Assembly (NCBI RefSeq): GCF_039941015.1
Contig: NZ_JBDVFI010000031.1
Strand: one strand, 5' to 3'
Origin: Sedimentitalea sp039941015
Lineage (GTDB): Bacteria; Pseudomonadota; Alphaproteobacteria; Rhodobacterales; Rhodobacteraceae
Length of the DNA: 64,000 nucleotides
The translations under genes and the position numbers were made by a program. The notes under the pieces are model-generated. The model was not told the origin of the DNA and did no database searches. It worked only from the letters and a program-made list of their open reading frames with translations. Below are positions 8,815 through 17,571 of the stretch, piece after piece (position 1 is the stretch's first letter; each line of letters opens with the position of its first letter).

Positions 8815-9012
8815 GGGTGTAATCCTCAAGCTGTTGAGCAATGCCGTGTGTGACATTGAAAGGAATACGCCCCGGCACCAAAATTGGATCACCGATTTTC
8901 CGATGCTGATTGTCTTGACTTGGCGCCATCGGCGCCTAAGTAACGAGGTCGTTCGTTTTCCAATCAACATTACGTGATGGAAAAACTGTGATATCGTTCA
9001 GATCGGGCGCGA

Positions 9013-9552
9013 TCAGTCGCCTTCGAATGCACAGAGGGCATGCACATCCATGCCGAGTTCTTCGAGAACCTTGCGCCCTCCAAGATCAGGGAGGTCAATG
9101 ATAAAGGCGCAGCTGATGATCTCGCCGCCAAGCCGCTCGATCAGTTTGATGCCCGCCGCAGCTGTGCCGCCAGTGGCCAATAGATCGTCGACCACCAAGA
9201 CCTTTTCACCGGCCTGAATTGCATCATCGTGGATTTCGACAATCGCCTCGCCATACTCCAGCTTGTAGTCCTGACTGATCGTGGTGCCAGGCAGCTTGCC
9301 TTTCTTGCGGATCGGCACAAATCCCACGCTAAGCTGGTGCGCAATTGCGCCGCCGAGGATAAAGCCCCGGGCCTCAAGCCCGACCACCTTGTCGATCCGC
9401 TCGCCTGCATAAGGATGCAGCATCTGGTCGATCGCCATGCGAAAACCGCGCGGGTCCGCAAACAGCGTGGTCACGTCGCGAAACATGATCCCTTCCTTGG
9501 GGAAATCGACGACTGTGCGGATATAGTCGCGGACAGAGGTGTTTCTGGGCAT
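9013..9552 (-). CDS. apt: Adenine phosphoribosyltransferase
   Basis: The product is 179 residues from ATG 9552 (MPRNTSVRDYIR). An upstream in-frame TTG at 9573 is less likely. It has the PRPP-binding motif VLVVDDLLATGGTA and the substrate-hood segment GLEARGFILG. It converts adenine plus PRPP to AMP in purine salvage. The S-methyl-thioadenosine phosphorylase gene lies 1.4 kb away on the same strand and releases adenine, so the two are functionally linked. Family length is matched. Confidence 0.97.
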   Translation of the reverse strand: MPRNTSVRDYIRTVVDFPKEGIMFRDVTTLFADPRGFRMAIDQMLHPYAGERIDKVVGLEARGFILGGAIAHQLSVGFVPIRKKGKLPGTTISQDYKLEYGEAIVEIHDDAIQAGEKVLVVDDLLATGGTAAAGIKLIERLGGEIISCAFIIDLPDLGGRKVLEELGMDVHALCAFEGD

Positions 9553-9620
9553 GACGGTTCCCGTTTGCTGCAAGTCGCCATGCGTTTGGCCTATTGCGCA
9601 GCCTTGCGCAAGCTTGTGGT

Positions 9621-10250
9621 TCAGGTGGGTCGGCGCAGCAATGCGGTAAACAGGCCCATCCCGATAAGAGTCACACCGCCACTGCGCGTGAGCGCCGTGA
9701 TCACCGCCGGTTTACGCACGGTTTGCCGCAACTTGTCCGCCAACAGCGCATAGGCCAAGGCGTTTAGCGCCGCGAGCATGACGAAGGTGCTGATGAGAAT
9801 GGCAAACTGCGGAAGCATCGGCGACCCGGTTTGCAGAAACTGCGGGACAAAGGCGATGAAGAACGCGATGGATTTCGGGTTCAGCGCGGTCACACCCGCC
9901 GCGTGGGTAAAGACGCTGCGCGGCGTAACCTCGCGTTCGGTTGTGATGGTGTCCAGCCCTTCAGAAGGCGCGCTACGCAGCAGTTTGATGCCCAGCCAGA
10001 CGAGATACGCCGCCCCCACCCATTTCAGTATCGAGAACAAAGTGGCAGAGGTAGCGACCAGTGCGCCCAGACCGGCGAGCGAGGCACTCATCGCGATGAG
10101 ATCACCCAAGGCAACACCACCCGCCGAAGCAAGTGCGACGCTGCGTCCTTTGGATAGGGCATAACTCAGTACCAAGAGCACAGTCGGACCTGGAATCAGC
10201 AGCAATGCAGTGGAGGCGACGACGAAGGTCAGCCAGAGGTCAATCGGCAT
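9621..10250 (-). CDS. LysE/RhtB-family amino-acid exporter
   Basis: The product is 209 residues from ATG 10250 (MPIDLWLTFV). The family signature PGPTVLLVLSYALSKGRSVALASAGGVALGD lies in the first two helices (residues 20-50), GAAYLVWLGIKLLRS in the third, and NPKSIAFFIAFVPQF later. Six membrane segments are expected. The family exports homoserine, threonine, lysine or other amino acids; the substrate here is not determined. Its stop lies 68 bases upstream of the apt start, so co-transcription is possible. Confidence 0.92.
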   Translation of the reverse strand: MPIDLWLTFVVASTALLLIPGPTVLLVLSYALSKGRSVALASAGGVALGDLIAMSASLAGLGALVATSATLFSILKWVGAAYLVWLGIKLLRSAPSEGLDTITTEREVTPRSVFTHAAGVTALNPKSIAFFIAFVPQFLQTGSPMLPQFAILISTFVMLAALNALAYALLADKLRQTVRKPAVITALTRSGGVTLIGMGLFTALLRRPT

Positions 10251-10409
10251 GATCTGTCCAGTAGTTGTTGCGCTGTCCAGATGGCCAGAGCGGCGGTCTG
10301 ATGTCAATGCGGTGCACGCCAGCCGATTCGATTCAAATGGATTTGTGGTCTGAAGCTGAATGAAGATTTCGTCAGCGAGGTTCGCGTCGACGCGATATAT
10401 GCCAATTCC

Positions 10410-10904
10410 ATGCGGGAATTGATGCCCGATTTCTTAGGCCTCTTAGCTGGCGGCGCATCGCTTCAGGACACCACGTCCTTGGTCGAGCTCATGAAGACCG
10501 ACGTGGGCAAGCAGACCGCTCAGCTGCGGCTCGCTGGCCTGATGACCCAGATCCGCAAGGATACCGAACATGCTGAGACGCCGAAGTTTTGCGAATGCAG
10601 GATGGCCAGCCATCTTAATCGTCGCCAGCGCGTCTGTACGGTCCGCAGTTCTTTGATTCCCGAAAGCAAGCCTGAACTAAGCGCATTCAATTTCGCGAGC
10701 TTCTCCAATATGGTTCCGGAAACGGTCTTTGAACGCTGTGGGCCGGAAAAAAGTGCGGCCGCCAAGCAGATTGAGATGCAGAGCTGCCCGGCTGATATCG
10801 GCGTGCCGTGGGATGTGGCGTTGCGCCGTGCCCTTGGAGTTGTCGAGCCGCGCGACTTTGCGGGGCAAGACAGCGAACCTCCAACGGAAGCTGCCGACAG
10901 CTGA
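10410..10904 (+). CDS. Hypothetical protein, possibly N-terminally truncated
   Basis: The frame encodes 164 residues from ATG 10410. I do not recognise a family. Codon choice and amino-acid composition look coding, with six cysteines and a long helical stretch at about residues 15-52. The same frame stays open upstream to a TGA at 10299, and that upstream part also reads like protein (KLNEDFVSEVRVDAIYANS) but holds no ATG, GTG or TTG. This could mean a true start at ATG 10410 or a decayed 5' end. It lies alone between the LysE gene and mtnP, both on the other strand. Confidence 0.4.
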   Translation: MRELMPDFLGLLAGGASLQDTTSLVELMKTDVGKQTAQLRLAGLMTQIRKDTEHAETPKFCECRMASHLNRRQRVCTVRSSLIPESKPELSAFNFASFSNMVPETVFERCGPEKSAAAKQIEMQSCPADIGVPWDVALRRALGVVEPRDFAGQDSEPPTEAADS

Positions 10905-10933
10905 CCCTTCGATCGCTTTGCACGTCCGAGGTG

Positions 10934-11806
10934 CTACAACACGCGGCCTGCAACTGCGTCCAGTTTGGCCACCAGCGCAGGATCGCGTACGTCGGACGCA
11001 GTCAGAATCGCGTACTCAAGTGCGCGGTCACAGCCATGCGGGCAGGGCTCGCGCTCGAATCCCAAGAGGTCAGGCAGGCGACGGACAAGTGATCGGGCCT
11101 TGTCCGCGTTCCCGGTCAACGTCGCGATGATATCCGAGATATCGACTTCGCCGTGATCCGGGTGCCAGCTGTCATAGTCGGTGATCATAGCGACCGATGC
11201 ATAGCAAAGCTCTGCTTCGCGGGCGAGCTTCGCCTCGGGCATATTGGTCATGCCGATCACGTCACAGCCCCAGCTTTCGCGATACATGCGCGATTCCGCG
11301 AGGGTCGAGAATTGCGGCCCCTCCATCGCGAGATAGGTGCCGCCACGATGAACGGTGATATCGGCATCGCGTGCGGCAGTTTCACAGGCATCTCCAAGGC
11401 GCGGACAGGTCGGATGGGCGAGGCTTACATGGCCGACGCAGCCTGTGCCAAAGAATGATTTTTCGCGCGCAAACGTGCGGTCAACAAACTGATCCACGAT
11501 CACGAAATCGCCGGGTGCCATCTGTTCACGGAACGAACCGCAGGCAGAAACGCTGATTACATCCGTCACACCCAACCGCTTTAGCGCATCAATATTGGCG
11601 CGATACGGAACGGTGCTGGGCGAATGGACATGGCCGCGACCGTGACGCGGCAGAAACGCCATGTCGACCCCATCGAGAACCCCGGTGAGAATGGCGTCAG
11701 ACGGTTTGCCCCAAGGACTATCGACCTGTTGCCATTCGGCGTCTTTCAGCCCGTCAATTTCGTAGAGCCCCGAGCCGCCAATGATTCCGATTCTGGTGTT
11801 GGTCAT
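10934..11806 (-). CDS. mtnP: S-methyl-5'-thioadenosine phosphorylase
   Basis: The product is 290 residues from ATG 11806 (MTNTRIGIIGGSGLYEI). Phosphate-binding and active-site signatures of the PNP/MTAP family are present: GGSGLY, PRHGRGHVHSPSTVPYRANI, VSACGSFREQM, MEGPQFSTLAESRMYR and GMTNMPEAKLAREAELCY. It splits methylthioadenosine, a by-product of polyamine or homoserine-lactone synthesis, into adenine and methylthioribose-1-phosphate. Adenine can be recovered by Apt, encoded nearby. Length and motifs are complete. Confidence 0.97.
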   Translation of the reverse strand: MTNTRIGIIGGSGLYEIDGLKDAEWQQVDSPWGKPSDAILTGVLDGVDMAFLPRHGRGHVHSPSTVPYRANIDALKRLGVTDVISVSACGSFREQMAPGDFVIVDQFVDRTFAREKSFFGTGCVGHVSLAHPTCPRLGDACETAARDADITVHRGGTYLAMEGPQFSTLAESRMYRESWGCDVIGMTNMPEAKLAREAELCYASVAMITDYDSWHPDHGEVDISDIIATLTGNADKARSLVRRLPDLLGFEREPCPHGCDRALEYAILTASDVRDPALVAKLDAVAGRVL

Positions 11807-12032
11807 GAGAGTTCCTGTGGCTGTCGCGTGGGCAAGGTGACGAGCTTGGCAGGGGAAATCAAGCTGTGAAGCCTCTGAAGTCTCGTCATTTGTTGCGGCG
11901 CGGCAGAAACGCAAAAGTCAGCGCGCGCATCTGGCAAGGCGAAGAATTGCGGCAATGGGCCTTGCGCGATCGGTGACACTGGACCTTTAGCGCGGGATGC
12001 GTCATATCAGGAACGAATTCTCGGAGGCTTTC

Positions 12033-12416
12033 ATGGGCATTCTCAACTCTCTACTGCGCGCGGTGACCTGGTGGAACGGGCAGACCCTGAACACCCAGAT
12101 CTTTACATGGCGCAAGGGCGTCAAGGTGGGTGAAGACGAGCAAGGCAACGTGTTCTACCGCAATGCTGATGACAGCAAACGCTGGGTTATCTTCAACGGC
12201 GAAGTCGAGGCAAGCCGGGTCAGCCCTGATTGGCATGGCTGGCTGCACCACACGTGGGATGAGCCGCCAACTGATAAACCCCTTGCACACAAGCCTTGGG
12301 AAATCCCGCATCAGGAAAACCTGACCGGAACCGCGCTTGCCTATGCACCGTCCGGATCGATCCGCCGGGCGGAACCTGCGCCGCGGCGCGATTACGAGGC
12401 GTGGAGCCCCGAGTAA
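12033..12416 (+). CDS. NADH:ubiquinone oxidoreductase subunit NDUFA12 family
   Basis: The product is 127 residues from ATG 12033, with GGAGG at 12023-12027. It has the NDUFA12/B17.2 features WWNGQTLNTQIFTW, GNVFYRN, RWVIFNGEVEASRV-PDWHGWLHHT and a proline-rich, poorly conserved tail. In alphaproteobacteria this is an accessory subunit of respiratory complex I, on the membrane-arm/matrix-arm junction. The gene is usually distant from the nuo operon and next to the mlaD-like gene, as here (25 bases downstream). Confidence 0.95.
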   Translation: MGILNSLLRAVTWWNGQTLNTQIFTWRKGVKVGEDEQGNVFYRNADDSKRWVIFNGEVEASRVSPDWHGWLHHTWDEPPTDKPLAHKPWEIPHQENLTGTALAYAPSGSIRRAEPAPRRDYEAWSPE

Positions 12417-12441
12417 ACTCGGCACATCAACGGAGCGCGAC

Positions 12442-12894
12442 ATGTCGCACAACACAACCGAAATCGCCGTCGGCGGCGCAGTTCTGGCCGGGGCGGTGGC
12501 ATTTGCCCTTTATGCCGGTCAGGCAACCGGGCTGTCAGGCTCTGGGGCAGGCTATGAGCTGAACGCCAGTTTCCGCTCGCTTGAAGGCGTCAGTGTCGGC
12601 ACCGATGTCCGGCTGGCCGGGGTCAAGATCGGCACGGTCACCGAGGTGGAACTAAACCCAGAAACCTATCGCGCGGACACGACGTTCTCTGTACTCGAGG
12701 GCATTCCGGTACCGGATGACAGCGCGGTAATCGTTTCATCCGAGGGGCTTCTCGGCGGCAACTTCGTTGAAATCATGCCGGGTGGCTCACCGTTCTTTTT
12801 CGAGGCCGGCGACGCGATCGAAGACACCCAAGGGGCTGTGAGCTTGATTTCGCTGTTGGTCAAGTTTGTGGCAGGCAGCGGAGGCGACGAGTGA
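12442..12894 (+). CDS. mlaD: MlaD-type MCE-domain lipid transport protein
   Basis: The product is 150 residues from ATG 12442. An N-terminal membrane anchor (about residues 8-27) precedes one MCE domain (FRSLEGVSVGTDVRLAGVKIG, VSSEGLLGGNFVEI). MlaD forms a hexameric periplasmic ring that carries phospholipids between the outer membrane and the inner-membrane MlaFE ABC transporter. The other mla genes are not in this window, which is common in Rhodobacteraceae. The stop overlaps the GTG start of the DUF2155 gene. Confidence 0.93.
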   Translation: MSHNTTEIAVGGAVLAGAVAFALYAGQATGLSGSGAGYELNASFRSLEGVSVGTDVRLAGVKIGTVTEVELNPETYRADTTFSVLEGIPVPDDSAVIVSSEGLLGGNFVEIMPGGSPFFFEAGDAIEDTQGAVSLISLLVKFVAGSGGDE

Positions 12895-13259
12895 TCCGAA
12901 ATCTGATCGCGCTGGCGCTAAGCGCTGTTATGGCGTCGCCGTTGGCGGCGCAGCATCAGAATGCCGTATCGGCTCCCGGTGCGGTTCTGCGTGCTCTGGA
13001 CAAGGTTGATGGGAAAACCATTGATATCACGGTGCCTTCTGGCGGGGCGGTGGATGCCTTTGGTCTGACCGTCGAGCTTGCCGATTGCCGCTATCCCGCG
13101 GAGAACCCAACGGGCGATGCTTTTGCCTTTCTGATCATCCGCGATATCGATGCTTCGGAGGTCGATTTTCAGGGCTGGATGATTGCATCTTCCCCGGCGC
13201 TGAATGCGCTGGATCACAGCCGCTATGATGTCTGGGTATTGCGCTGTATCACGTCCTGA
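12891..13259 (+). CDS. DUF2155 periplasmic protein
   Basis: The product is 122 residues starting at GTG 12891, overlapping the mlaD stop by four bases. A signal peptide ends near SPLAAQ. The mature part has the DUF2155 core: APGAVLRALDKVDGKTIDI, VELADCRYP and the final HSRYDVWVLRC, with two cysteines that could pair. The function is unknown; coupling to mlaD suggests an envelope role. Its last 37 bases overlap the end of aat on the opposite strand. Confidence 0.92.
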   Translation: MIRNLIALALSAVMASPLAAQHQNAVSAPGAVLRALDKVDGKTIDITVPSGGAVDAFGLTVELADCRYPAENPTGDAFAFLIIRDIDASEVDFQGWMIASSPALNALDHSRYDVWVLRCITS

Positions 13260-13855
13260 GCGGTTGGAACCGGCGGGCCGCCAAAGTCGGCGTGTAGCGC
13301 AATCGCCTCATCAAGCCGTTCATGATAGCTGCCACGTGGTATCTCGACTGCCCCGAGTGACGCAAGATGCTCAGTCAGGAACTGCGTGTCAAACAGCTGA
13401 AATCCTGCCTGACGCAGCCGGTCGACCAGATACGCAAGTGCGATCTTTGAGGCGTCAGTCCGCCGCGAGAACATGCTTTCGCCAAAGAACGCAGCTCCGA
13501 CCGTTACGCCATAGACACCGCCAACCAGATCGGTGCCGTCCCAGACTTCGAGCGAATGCGCGTATCCTGCCCGATGCAACGCGATATAGTGCTGGCGGAT
13601 TTCCGCGTTGATCCATGTTTCGGCCCGATCTGCACAGCCATCGACAACGTCGGCAAAAGCGGTGTCGATCCGGATGTCGAACCCGCACCGCAACAGGCGA
13701 CGGCGCAGGGATCGTGATATATGAAACCCGTCCAGCGGTATGATGCCGCGACGCTTGGGATCAACCCAGAAAATCTCGGCATCATCGCGATGCTCGGCCA
13801 TCGGGAAAATTCCGATGGTATAGCCGCGCAACAAAAGCTCGGGTGTCAGTGTCAT
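13223..13855 (-). CDS. aat: Leucyl/phenylalanyl-tRNA-protein transferase
   Basis: The product is 210 residues. It has the family start LTPELLLRGYTIGIFPMAE and the motifs FWVDPKRRGIIPLD, TWINAEIRQHYIALHRAGYAHSLEVW and GGVYGVTVGAAFFGESMFS. It adds Leu or Phe from aminoacyl-tRNA to N-terminal Lys/Arg of proteins, marking them for ClpS/ClpAP degradation. It is the last gene of the leftward accB-accC-aat set, 35 bases after accC, and its 3' end overlaps the DUF2155 gene tail to tail. Confidence 0.96.
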   Translation of the reverse strand: MTLTPELLLRGYTIGIFPMAEHRDDAEIFWVDPKRRGIIPLDGFHISRSLRRRLLRCGFDIRIDTAFADVVDGCADRAETWINAEIRQHYIALHRAGYAHSLEVWDGTDLVGGVYGVTVGAAFFGESMFSRRTDASKIALAYLVDRLRQAGFQLFDTQFLTEHLASLGAVEIPRGSYHERLDEAIALHADFGGPPVPTAQDVIQRNTQTS

Positions 13856-13890
13856 CCGCGTCTCACCGAAGCCACCGGGCCGCCGGGGGG

Positions 13891-15243
13891 TTATCCGTCG
13901 GCCAGATGCGTTTCCAGCCAGTGCTCCAGCCAGTGAATGTTATAATTGCCGCTGTGGATGTCCGGCTCTTCGAGCAGTTCAATGAACAGGGGGATGGTGG
14001 TGTCCACCCCATCGACAATCAGCTCGCCCAAGGCCCGGTTCAAACGCGCCAACGCTTCGGGGCGGTCACGACCGTGCACGATCAGCTTTCCGATCAGGCT
14101 GTCGTAATAGGGTGGGATCGAATAGCCGTCATAGAGCGCGCTATCCATGCGCACACCCAATCCGCCGGGGGCGTGATACTGGGTGATCTTGCCGGGGCAG
14201 GGCGAAAAGTTTGGCAGTTTCTCGGCATTGATCCGCACTTCGATCGCGTGACCATTGATGACCAGATCGTCCTGGGTAAACGACATCGGCAATCCGGCGG
14301 CCACACGGATCTGTTCGCGCACGAGATCGACACCGAATATGCCCTCGGTCACCGGGTGTTCGACCTGCAGTCGCGTGTTCATCTCGATGAAATAGAACTC
14401 GCCATTTTCATAAAGAAACTCGATGGTTCCCGCACCGATATAGTTGATGCGGGCGACGGCATCGGCGCAGACCTTGCCGATCCTTTCGCGCTCCTCGGGG
14501 GTGATCACAGGGCCGGGGGCTTCTTCGAAGACCTTCTGATGCCGCCTTTGCAGCGAACAATCCCGTTCACCCAAATGCACGGCCTTGCCCTTGCCGTCGC
14601 CAAAGACCTGAATCTCGATATGGCGCGGTGTGGTCAGGTATTTCTCGATATAAACTTCATCGTTGCCGAAATTGCTTTTGCCCTCGGCCCGCGCAGTCTG
14701 AAATGCGCGCTCCATGTCGGCGGCGGTTGCGGCCACTTTCATGCCTTTGCCGCCGCCACCTGCGGTGGCCTTGATGATCACCGGATAGCCGATCTCTTCG
14801 CCGATCCGCTCAGCGGTGGCCAGATCCGGCACGCCGCCTTCGCTGCCGGGCACACAAGGCACGCCAAGCGCCTTCATCGTGTCCTTGGCGGTGATCTTGT
14901 CGCCCATGATGCGGATGTGTTCGGCGGTGGGGCCGATAAAGGTCAGCCCGTGATCTTCGACGATCTGCACAAAATTCGCATTCTCAGACAGAAAGCCGTA
15001 ACCGGGGTGGATCGCCTGCGCGCCGGTGATTTCGCAGGCCGAGATGATCGCCGGCAGCGACAGATAGCTTTGGCCGCTTGGCGGTGGGCCGATACAGATC
15101 GATTCATCGGCCATGCGCACATGCATGGCATCGCTGTCCGCAGTCGAATGAACCGCGACCGAGGCAATGCCCATTTCGCGCGCGGCACGGACCACACGAA
15201 GGGCGATTTCCCCGCGATTGGCAATTAGGATCTTGTCAAACAT
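13891..15243 (-). CDS. accC: Acetyl-CoA carboxylase, biotin carboxylase subunit
   Basis: The product is 450 residues with the full biotin carboxylase layout: KILIANRGEIALRV at the N-terminus, the ATP-grasp glycine loop KATAGGGGKGMKV, the HIEIQVFGD and RDCSLQRRHQKVFEEAPGP segments, and EMNTRLQVEHPVTE with the catalytic glutamates, Asn and Arg. It carboxylates biotin on AccB using ATP and bicarbonate, the first half-reaction of malonyl-CoA synthesis. It follows accB by nine bases. Confidence 0.97.
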   Translation of the reverse strand: MFDKILIANRGEIALRVVRAAREMGIASVAVHSTADSDAMHVRMADESICIGPPPSGQSYLSLPAIISACEITGAQAIHPGYGFLSENANFVQIVEDHGLTFIGPTAEHIRIMGDKITAKDTMKALGVPCVPGSEGGVPDLATAERIGEEIGYPVIIKATAGGGGKGMKVAATAADMERAFQTARAEGKSNFGNDEVYIEKYLTTPRHIEIQVFGDGKGKAVHLGERDCSLQRRHQKVFEEAPGPVITPEERERIGKVCADAVARINYIGAGTIEFLYENGEFYFIEMNTRLQVEHPVTEGIFGVDLVREQIRVAAGLPMSFTQDDLVINGHAIEVRINAEKLPNFSPCPGKITQYHAPGGLGVRMDSALYDGYSIPPYYDSLIGKLIVHGRDRPEALARLNRALGELIVDGVDTTIPLFIELLEEPDIHSGNYNIHWLEHWLETHLADG

Positions 15244-15252
15244 GAGACTGCC

Positions 15253-15738
15253 TTATTCGATGATGACGAGCGGGGTGCCGTATTCCACTGCGGCACCATC
15301 CTCGACCAGGATCCGCTTGACCGTGCCAGATTTGGGGGCCGGGATATGGTTCATGGTCTTCATCGCTTCTACGATCAGCAGTGTATCACCTTCGGAGATG
15401 CTGGCGCCGACGCTGACAAAGGCGGGCGCATCCGGTTCAGGCTGCATATAGACCGTTCCGACCATCGGTGACAGGACCGCACCGGGATGGCTGGCCGGGT
15501 CTTCGGCCGTTTCGGCCACGGCAGGAGCCGCCGGAGCTGCGAGCGCCGCAGGCGCCGCTGGCATGGCCATCTGCACAGGCGCCGGGGCTGCGGGTGTCAC
15601 GCGGCTGACACGGACATTCAGGCTGTCATCTTCGCCATAGTCACGTTTGACCTGCACTTCCGTAAGGTCGTTTTCTCGCAGCAATTCGGCAAGCGCCTTG
15701 ATGAATGCCACGTCCGACTCGTGTTTGGTGTCTGTCAT
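15253..15738 (-). CDS. accB: Acetyl-CoA carboxylase biotin carboxyl carrier protein
   Basis: The product is 161 residues from ATG 15738 (MTDTKHESDV). An N-terminal helical domain is followed by an Ala/Pro-rich linker (about residues 48-78) and a C-terminal biotinyl domain with the EAMKTMN motif; the biotinylated lysine is Lys127. The carrier shuttles carboxybiotin between AccC and AccAD. It is the first gene of the leftward accB-accC-aat operon. An open frame upstream of 15738 has no family similarity. Confidence 0.97.
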   Translation of the reverse strand: MTDTKHESDVAFIKALAELLRENDLTEVQVKRDYGEDDSLNVRVSRVTPAAPAPVQMAMPAAPAALAAPAAPAVAETAEDPASHPGAVLSPMVGTVYMQPEPDAPAFVSVGASISEGDTLLIVEAMKTMNHIPAPKSGTVKRILVEDGAAVEYGTPLVIIE

Positions 15739-16062
15739 GATGTCCTCGACCGGTTCTGCTGTGCCCGCCTGTCCCGCGGGTTTTTCGTGTCGGCGCTTAT
15801 AGGGCAAGCTCTTGCCTGTGAAAAGCACCGTTCATTCTGCACAACATGGCGACTAATTGGCAAAATTGCCAGTGCTGGCGTCGCGACGGCTTCTGGATGG
15901 TCCCGCTGGGATCATTTGCGCCGGTTTCATGCCTGCCTTTGTCTCCTTGAAAATGCGAACGGCTAAGAAACATCTGATCTGGCACCTGCGACACGACGGT
16001 GGTCAGCGCGGCGCAAATCCGGATACATGTTACAGACACGATCATGGCAGAGGGTGGGTAAC
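15739..16062. other. Divergent intergenic region, accB / acyl-CoA ligase
   Basis: These 324 bases separate the two divergent starts. I see no RNA gene and no convincing protein frame; the region presumably holds both promoters. No operator could be identified. Confidence 0.5.
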
Positions 16063-17571
16063 ATGAACCTTGGTAACTGGTTGTCCCGGCAGGCGCAGGC
16101 GCATCCGGACCGGCCTGCGTTGTTTCTGGGCAACGAGCATGTCGCGGACTATGGCGGATTTCATGTTCGTGCGGCGCGGGTTGCGGGATGGCTGCAAGCG
16201 CAGGGCATTGTGCCGGGCGATCGCGTCGCGATGTTCATGAAGAACTGCCCGGACTACCTCATCGTCCAATTTGGCATCTGGTACGCTGGTGCGGTCGCAG
16301 TTCCGATCAATGCCAAGCTGCACGGGCGCGAAGCGGCCTATATCTTGCAGGATTCGGGCGCGTCTTTGGTCGTTGCGACATCGGCGCTGGCTGATTCTCT
16401 GACCGATGCGCAGGTTGCCTGCCGCGTCGTCGTCGCCGGCGGCGTGGACTACGGACAGGTGTTTGAGGCCGACCCTGTCGAGACGCCAGTCTGGCGCAGC
16501 GCCGATGATCTGGCATGGTTGTTTTATACCTCCGGCACCACAGGGCGACCCAAAGGCGTGATGATCACTCATCGGATGCTGATCGCGGTGTCGCTGGCCT
16601 ATTCGGTCGACGTCGATACGGTAAACGCCGATGACGCAGTGATCTACGCCGCTCCGATGAGCCATGGTGCGGGCCTCTATAACATGATCCATGTGCTGAA
16701 CGGCGCACGCCACGTCTGCCCGGTATCCGGCGGGTTTGAACCTGCTGAAATCTTTGACCTTGCCCGGCATTTCGGGCGCAGCCAGATGTTCGCGGCCCCC
16801 ACTATGGTCAAGCGCATGACAGAGGCGGCAATGGCCACAGGCGAAACCGGCGAGGGGCTGCGCACTGTCGTTTACGCCGGGGGGCCGATGTATAACGCCG
16901 ACATTATCGAAGCCGTTGACCACTTCGGGCCGATCTTTGTTCAGATTTATGGTCAGGGGGAATGCCCGATGGGGATCACGGCCTTATCCCGTCACGATGT
17001 AACTGATCGGACCCATCCGCGATGGCGCGAGCGGCTGGCCAGTGTGGGCCGCGCGCAAACGCCAGTCGAGGTCCGCATCGGAGATGCGAAGGGCATGCCG
17101 GTTCCTGCAGGCACCCACGGAGAGATCATGGTTTCCGGTGACGTTGTCATGCCGGGGTATTGGGAAAACCCGGAGGCAACCGAGAAAACCGTGATCAATG
17201 GCTGGCTGATGACAGGAGACATGGGGTTTATGGACGTGGATGGATACGTGACCATGCAGGACCGCTCCAAGGACATGATCATAACCGGCGGGTCGAACGT
17301 CTATCCGCGTGAGGTCGAAGAGGTGCTTTTGACACATCCCGAACTGCGCGAGGTTTCGGTGGTGGGGCGTCCACATCCCGAATGGGGCGAAAGCGTCGTG
17401 GCCTTTGTTGTGGGAACTGCATCGCCCGAGGACCTCGACCGTTTGTGCATCGACAATATCGCACGGTTCAAACGGCCCAAGGAGTACATCACGCTCAATG
17501 AACTTCCCAAGAATAACTATGGCAAAGTACTCAAGACTGAGCTGCGCAAGGCATTGGAGGACAGCAAATGA
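16063..17571 (+). CDS. AMP-forming acyl-CoA synthetase
   Basis: The product is 502 residues from ATG 16063 (MNLGNWLSRQAQ). ANL-superfamily motifs are complete: the P-loop-like LFYTSGTTGRPKGVM, QIYGQGECPMGIT, the hinge GWLMTGDMGFMDVDGYV and the catalytic lysine in LPKNNYGKVLKTELR. It activates a carboxylic acid to its CoA ester at the cost of ATP. The acid is unknown: the protein resembles medium/long-chain fatty-acid or aromatic-acid ligases. The stop overlaps the start of the next gene, a 3-hydroxybutyrate dehydrogenase-like SDR, which hints at a hydroxyacid or acetoacetate-related pathway. Confidence 0.92.
   Translation: MNLGNWLSRQAQAHPDRPALFLGNEHVADYGGFHVRAARVAGWLQAQGIVPGDRVAMFMKNCPDYLIVQFGIWYAGAVAVPINAKLHGREAAYILQDSGASLVVATSALADSLTDAQVACRVVVAGGVDYGQVFEADPVETPVWRSADDLAWLFYTSGTTGRPKGVMITHRMLIAVSLAYSVDVDTVNADDAVIYAAPMSHGAGLYNMIHVLNGARHVCPVSGGFEPAEIFDLARHFGRSQMFAAPTMVKRMTEAAMATGETGEGLRTVVYAGGPMYNADIIEAVDHFGPIFVQIYGQGECPMGITALSRHDVTDRTHPRWRERLASVGRAQTPVEVRIGDAKGMPVPAGTHGEIMVSGDVVMPGYWENPEATEKTVINGWLMTGDMGFMDVDGYVTMQDRSKDMIITGGSNVYPREVEEVLLTHPELREVSVVGRPHPEWGESVVAFVVGTASPEDLDRLCIDNIARFKRPKEYITLNELPKNNYGKVLKTELRKALEDSK

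Noticed and set aside
13843..15228. 461-codon frame on the plus strand opposite accC
   Set aside because: It is entirely antisense to a clear biotin carboxylase gene; it arises from GC-rich codon use and has no family likeness.
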